Shown here: positions 6,741-9,613 of the stretch, one piece after another
How the letters are laid out: the number at the start of each line of letters is the position of its first letter
How positions within the stretch are numbered: the first letter of the stretch is position 1
The notes under the pieces: generated by a model
Databases searched by the model: none
Told to the model about the DNA's origin: nothing
The model's input: only the letters and a program-made list of their open reading frames with translations
Program-made: the position numbers and the translations under genes
Source: JBCCZC01 sp039188505
GTDB lineage: Bacteria > Pseudomonadota > Gammaproteobacteria > Xanthomonadales > SZUA-38
Direction: 5' to 3'
Assembly: GCA_039188505.1 (NCBI GenBank)
Contig: JBCCZC010000212.1
Coordinates: 1 to 9,613, forward strand
Length of the DNA: 9,613 bases

Positions 6741-7708
6741 CGCACGGGATACGGGTAGATCTGCTTCCAGTCCGCCTGCATGTCCACCACGACCCAGCCC
6801 TTCTCCTCGGCCTCGTCCAGCGCCTGGTCGAGGCGGCCGACGTGGGAGTCACGATCGTAGGCCCATTCGCGCTCGGCGTCGGTATGGCGAACGATGCCGG
6901 CAAAGCGGGCGCCCTGGCCACCCATGGTCCACTGCAGCATCTGCAGATCGCCGTCCGAATTGCCGAAAGCAAAGATCGGCCGGCGCCCGATGTGCTGGTT
7001 GATGCCGACAGGCTTACCCGCCTTGTCGTCGATGAAGTTGATCTCGGGCAGGCGGACGAGAACCGGCTCATCGTCCCGCAGCTCGAAGCGCGTCTTGATG
7101 CTCGACCCGACCACCTGCTCCGGGGGAATACCGTAGACCGGCTCGGTCCAGGGGCGCATGAACTCGATGCCACCGCCCGAAACGATGTACGTGCGGAAGC
7201 CGTTGTCTCGCAGGTAGTCAAGGAGCTCCAGCATCGGCTGGTAAACGAGTTCTCGATACGGCCGATCGAAGCGCGGATGCTGCGCGGTGCTCACCCAGTC
7301 GAGGGCCACGGCCGCGAACTCGTCCACCGTCATGCCGGCGTGGGTCCCCATCACCAGTTCCAGCAGGCCATGCTCTCCCTGGGCTGCCAGTGCGGCCATG
7401 TCGCCGGCCAGCGCCGACTTGAAGGGCTCCCGTTCTGCCCACTCGGGGTTATCGGGCGCCATCGCCTTGACGCGATCGATGGCAAAGAGCAGCTGGAAGT
7501 AGACCGGGCGTTCGGACCAGAGCGTGCCGTCGTTGTCGAAGACGGCCACGCGTTCGGCTTCGGGCACGAACGTCGGCGTATCCGCCGTCGTCACCGCGCG
7601 CACGAACGCGATGATGGCGCTGCGGCTCGCGGTGTCGTTCCAGGACGGCAGCGGGTCGGCGCTGGCGGCGCCCGTGAGGAGCAGAAGTGCGGTCAGCAGA
7701 CGAATCAT
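6737..7708 (-). CDS. Secreted HAD-superfamily hydrolase (phosphoserine phosphatase-like)
   Basis: This protein of 323 residues starts with a Sec signal peptide (MIRLLTALLLLTGAASA, probable cleavage near residue 17), so it should act in the periplasm. The HAD catalytic motifs are complete: motif I DNDGT (58-62, nucleophile D58, acid/base D60), motif II SGGG (S177), a conserved lysine in FIDDKAGKP (K229), and motif IV GNSDGD (249-254). These predict a Mg-dependent phosphatase; the large insert between motifs I and II should form the cap and set specificity. The substrate is unknown. The ATG start has GAGG seven bases upstream (7716-7719) and follows the MoxR stop by 14 bases. Its stop overlaps the DUF58 start as ATGA. 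A HAD enzyme is not part of the standard Bat core. As I recall, relatives of this HAD group often sit beside arylsulfatases, which fits the gene upstream; this should be checked. Confidence 0.9.
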   Translation of the reverse strand: MIRLLTALLLLTGAASADPLPSWNDTASRSAIIAFVRAVTTADTPTFVPEAERVAVFDNDGTLWSERPVYFQLLFAIDRVKAMAPDNPEWAEREPFKSALAGDMAALAAQGEHGLLELVMGTHAGMTVDEFAAVALDWVSTAQHPRFDRPYRELVYQPMLELLDYLRDNGFRTYIVSGGGIEFMRPWTEPVYGIPPEQVVGSSIKTRFELRDDEPVLVRLPEINFIDDKAGKPVGINQHIGRRPIFAFGNSDGDLQMLQWTMGGQGARFAGIVRHTDAEREWAYDRDSHVGRLDQALDEAEEKGWVVVDMQADWKQIYPYPVR

Positions 7709-7722
7709 CCTTGATCCTCGAT

Positions 7723-8706
7723 TCAGGGCAGAGCCACGACGCGGACGATCTCGTCGATGACCGTGTCAGCCCGCATCCCTTCGCCCTGGGCCTCGTAGGA
7801 CAGCATGAGGCGGTGGCGCAGGCAGTCGTTGATGATGGCGCGCACGTCTTCGGGATCCACGAAATCGCGCTCGTTGAGCCAGGCGTGAACGCGCGAGCAC
7901 TTGTCGAGCGCCAGCGACGCCCGCGGGCTACCGCCGACGTCGATCCAGCGGTCGAGATCCTCGCCGTATTTCTCGGGAGTCCGGGTCGCGTAGACGAGAT
8001 CGGCCATGTAGCGCTCGATGGCGTCCGACACGTGGATCTGGCCGATCTCGGCGCGGGCCTCGAAGATGGCGTCCTGGGGGATCAGCACGGGCTTCTCACC
8101 CGACGCGCTCTTTTCCTTCCCGGCCGCGATCTCTTCTCCGCGAACCAGCCGGATGACCTCCACTTCGTCCTCGACCGGCGGATATTCGATGTTCACGTGC
8201 ATGAGGAACCGGTCCATCTGCGCCTCGGGCAGCGGGTAGGTCCCTTCCTGCTCGACCGGGTTCTGGGTGGCCATGACCATGAACAGCGGCGGCATCGTGT
8301 GCGTGGTGCCGGCAACGGTCACCTGCCGCTCCTCCATGGCCTCGAGCATCGCGGCCTGGACCTTGGCCGGCGCGCGATTGATCTCGTCGCCGAGGACGAT
8401 GTTCGCGAAGATCGGACCGGGTTCGAAGCGGAACTCGCCGGCGCCGTCCTTCTGGTAGTAGACCTCGGTGCCGGTGACGTCCGAGGGCAGCAGATCCGGC
8501 GTGAACTGGATCCGGCTGAAGTCCGCCTCGAGGTTCTTCGCCAGCGCCTTGATCGCGCGGGTCTTTGCGAGCCCGGGCAGGCCCTCGACGAGGAGGTTGC
8601 CATTGGCCAGCAGGCCGATCAGCAGCCGCTCGATCACGGCCTGCTGGCCGATGATCGACTGGCCCATGCGCCGGCGCAGTTCGCCGACCTGTTCTCTTGC
8701 GCTCAA
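7723..8706 (-). CDS. MoxR-family AAA+ ATPase
   Basis: This cytoplasmic ATPase of 327 residues has the usual MoxR length. MoxR proteins act as chaperone-like machines with VWA-domain partners, for example in metal-enzyme maturation or envelope-stress tolerance. Visible motifs are Walker A GLPGLAKT (42-49), Walker B VLGDEIN (104-110) followed by RAP, sensor 1 ATQNP (146-150), the QMDRF arginine-finger region (163-167), and sensor 2 GGSPRA (258-263) in the C-terminal lid. All key residues are present. The TTG start at 8706 was chosen for its AGGGAGGG ribosome site; the frame stays open upstream to 8982, but that part would overlap the sulfatase gene by about 200 bases and encodes low-complexity Ser/Arg-rich sequence. 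It is the first gene of the operon and is followed 14 bases later by the HAD gene. Partners are inferred to be the DUF58 and VWA proteins downstream. Confidence 0.95.
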   Translation of the reverse strand: MSAREQVGELRRRMGQSIIGQQAVIERLLIGLLANGNLLVEGLPGLAKTRAIKALAKNLEADFSRIQFTPDLLPSDVTGTEVYYQKDGAGEFRFEPGPIFANIVLGDEINRAPAKVQAAMLEAMEERQVTVAGTTHTMPPLFMVMATQNPVEQEGTYPLPEAQMDRFLMHVNIEYPPVEDEVEVIRLVRGEEIAAGKEKSASGEKPVLIPQDAIFEARAEIGQIHVSDAIERYMADLVYATRTPEKYGEDLDRWIDVGGSPRASLALDKCSRVHAWLNERDFVDPEDVRAIINDCLRHRLMLSYEAQGEGMRADTVIDEIVRVVALP

Positions 8707-8711
8707 GTTGG

Positions 8712-8719
8712 CCCTCCCT
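8712..8719 (-). promoter_or_regulatory. Strong Shine-Dalgarno that fixes the TTG start of the MoxR gene
   Basis: The minus strand reads AGGGAGGG, ending five bases before the TTG at 8706-8704. No ATG or GTG in this frame has a comparable ribosome site close to the first conserved MoxR residues. It therefore decides the start and keeps the gene clear of the sulfatase gene. Confidence 0.7.
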
Positions 8720-8742
8720 GGCGGGGAACGCGAAAAGTGATC

Positions 8743-8768
8743 GCGGGACCGGGGATCCCCGGTCCCGC
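8743..8768 (-). terminator. Perfect 26-bp palindrome after the sulfatase gene; possible intrinsic terminator
   Basis: The two 13-base halves are exact reverse complements (GCGGGACCGGGGA and its complement), giving an 11-bp, very GC-rich stem with a GATC loop. The palindrome begins 14 bases after the sulfatase stop. On the minus strand it is followed by GATCAC and then TTTT (8736-8733). Position and stem strength fit a rho-independent terminator, but the U-tract is short and set back by six bases. It could instead be an mRNA-stabilising hairpin, an attenuator for the downstream operon, or a dimer-binding operator. Confidence 0.5.
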
Positions 8769-8782
8769 CGTGGCCCGATGGC

Positions 8783-9613
8783 TCAGCTGCCGGTACCTTC
8801 CCGCAGCTTGTCCAGGACCTGGTCCAGGGAGAAGCTCGCCGCCTTCTGGCGCGGCGGGAATTCCTGGAAGGTCGCGAGGAACTGGCCCACGTACTCCTGC
8901 GCCGGGACGAGGAAGAACACGTGGTCCAGCAGCCAGTCGTAGTAGGTGTTCGACGTGAGCTGAGATCGCTCGTAGGGGTCACGCCGGAGGTTGAAGATCA
9001 GCGGCACCCGGAGCGGCACGAACGGCTCGGCCCAGGCCTGCAGCGTCGTCTCGACGCGCTGCTCCATGAAGATCGCCTTCCAGTCCTGGAAACGCAGCGC
9101 CGTCAGGTCGCCGTCGTCCGAGAAGTAGAAGATCTCGTCACGCGGGCCGGTGTCGGCCTCACCCGTCAAGAAGGGCAGGAAGTTGTAGCCGTCCAGATGG
9201 ACCTTGTAACGCCGGCCGATCGCCCGGACGCCGCCTTCCTTCAGGTCTTCCTTGACCGAGTCGTTGCCCGCCGCGGCGAGGAACGTCGGCAGCCAGTCCA
9301 TGTGGTGCATGATCTCGTTGGAGATCGAACCGGGTTCGATCTTGCCGGGCCAGCGGACCATCGCCGGCACCCGCCAGCCGCCTTCCCAGTTGGTGTTCTT
9401 CTCGCCGCGGAACGGCGTCATCGCCGCATCGGGCCAGGTGTTCATGTGCGGGCCGTTGTCGGTGGAATAGAACACAATCGTGTTGTCGGTGATGCCGAGC
9501 TGGTCGACCTTGTCCAGGAGCTGGCCGACATGACGGTCGTGCTCGACCATGCCGTCGGCATATTCGTCCTGACCCGATATGCCCCGCAATTCCGCTTTCA
9601 CGTATGTCCGAAA
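8783..9613 (-). CDS. Arylsulfatase (sulfatase family S1), C-terminal part, 5' end outside the window
   Basis: This is the last 276 codons of a type I sulfatase, which hydrolyses sulfate esters, usually in the periplasm. The frame is open through the window edge, so the GTG at 9601 is probably internal and the true start lies beyond 9613. Visible family features are the conserved stretch QDEYADGMVEHD, the metal-site motif STDNGPH (about visible residue 50), the downstream TPFRGEKNTNWEGGWRVP block with the conserved lysine, and the late NLRRDPYER and PPRQKAASFSLDQ segments typical of one large bacterial arylsulfatase group. The formylglycine site (C/S-x-P-x-R) and the N-terminal signal are off the window, so catalytic competence cannot be confirmed. 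The TGA stop lies 76 bases before the MoxR gene, with a perfect palindrome between. The natural substrate is unknown. Family assignment is secure. Confidence 0.93.
   Translation of the reverse strand, partial: FRTYVKAELRGISGQDEYADGMVEHDRHVGQLLDKVDQLGITDNTIVFYSTDNGPHMNTWPDAAMTPFRGEKNTNWEGGWRVPAMVRWPGKIEPGSISNEIMHHMDWLPTFLAAAGNDSVKEDLKEGGVRAIGRRYKVHLDGYNFLPFLTGEADTGPRDEIFYFSDDGDLTALRFQDWKAIFMEQRVETTLQAWAEPFVPLRVPLIFNLRRDPYERSQLTSNTYYDWLLDHVFFLVPAQEYVGQFLATFQEFPPRQKAASFSLDQVLDKLREGTGS

Noticed and set aside
7687..8958. Plus-strand open frame of 423 codons
   Set aside because: It lies opposite the MoxR ATPase, which has complete AAA+ motifs. The frame is an antisense shadow.
8707..8982. N-terminal extension of the MoxR frame
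   Set aside because: It would overlap the conserved sulfatase C-terminus by 200 bases and encodes Ser/Arg-rich sequence unlike any MoxR N-terminus. The TTG at 8706 has a strong ribosome site.

Overview
The window is GC-rich DNA with dense, overlapping genes and frequent GTG and TTG starts. The proteins are typical of a Gram-negative proteobacterium, most likely a gammaproteobacterium: a lipoprotein with a lipobox, several Sec signal peptides, a DUF4381 protein and a Bat-type gene cluster. No rRNA, tRNA, CRISPR array, transposase or phage gene is visible. Every well-supported gene lies on the minus strand, so transcription runs from high to low coordinates.

Region 1 (9613-8783) is the C-terminal part of an arylsulfatase whose start lies outside the window. 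Its stop is followed by a perfect 26-bp palindrome (8743-8768) that may be a terminator.

Region 2 (8706-1491) is a compact operon of the Bat (Bacteroides aerotolerance) / MoxR-VWA type. In transcription order it encodes a MoxR-family AAA+ ATPase, a secreted HAD-superfamily phosphatase-like protein, a DUF58 protein, a DUF4381 membrane protein, a BatA-like VWA protein, a second (BatB-like) VWA protein with an altered metal site, a membrane-anchored TPR protein (BatC-like) and a BatD-like protein. From the HAD gene onward each start overlaps the previous stop, by ATGA or GTGA in five of six junctions and by 8 bases in the other. This implies strict translational coupling. By analogy with characterised MoxR/VWA systems, the ATPase and VWA proteins probably form a chaperone-like envelope complex. 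The membrane VWA, TPR and BatD proteins would supply the periplasmic scaffold. The substrate is unknown.

Region 3 (1421-116) holds a small lipoprotein and a secreted protein resembling DUF3313, both probably in the outer membrane or periplasm. A plausible promoter element and a pair of 9-bp direct repeats precede the lipoprotein gene, so these two may form a separate unit.

Region 4 (1-115) is ambiguous. It holds either the tail of a convergent plus-strand gene ending at 60, or the start of another GTGA-coupled minus-strand gene interrupted by a stop after 20 codons.

This is a known type of operon rather than a wholly new system. The points most worth a second look are the secreted HAD protein set between moxR and the DUF58 gene next to a sulfatase, the VWA protein with all three metal-site motifs altered, and the two uncharacterised envelope proteins at the end.
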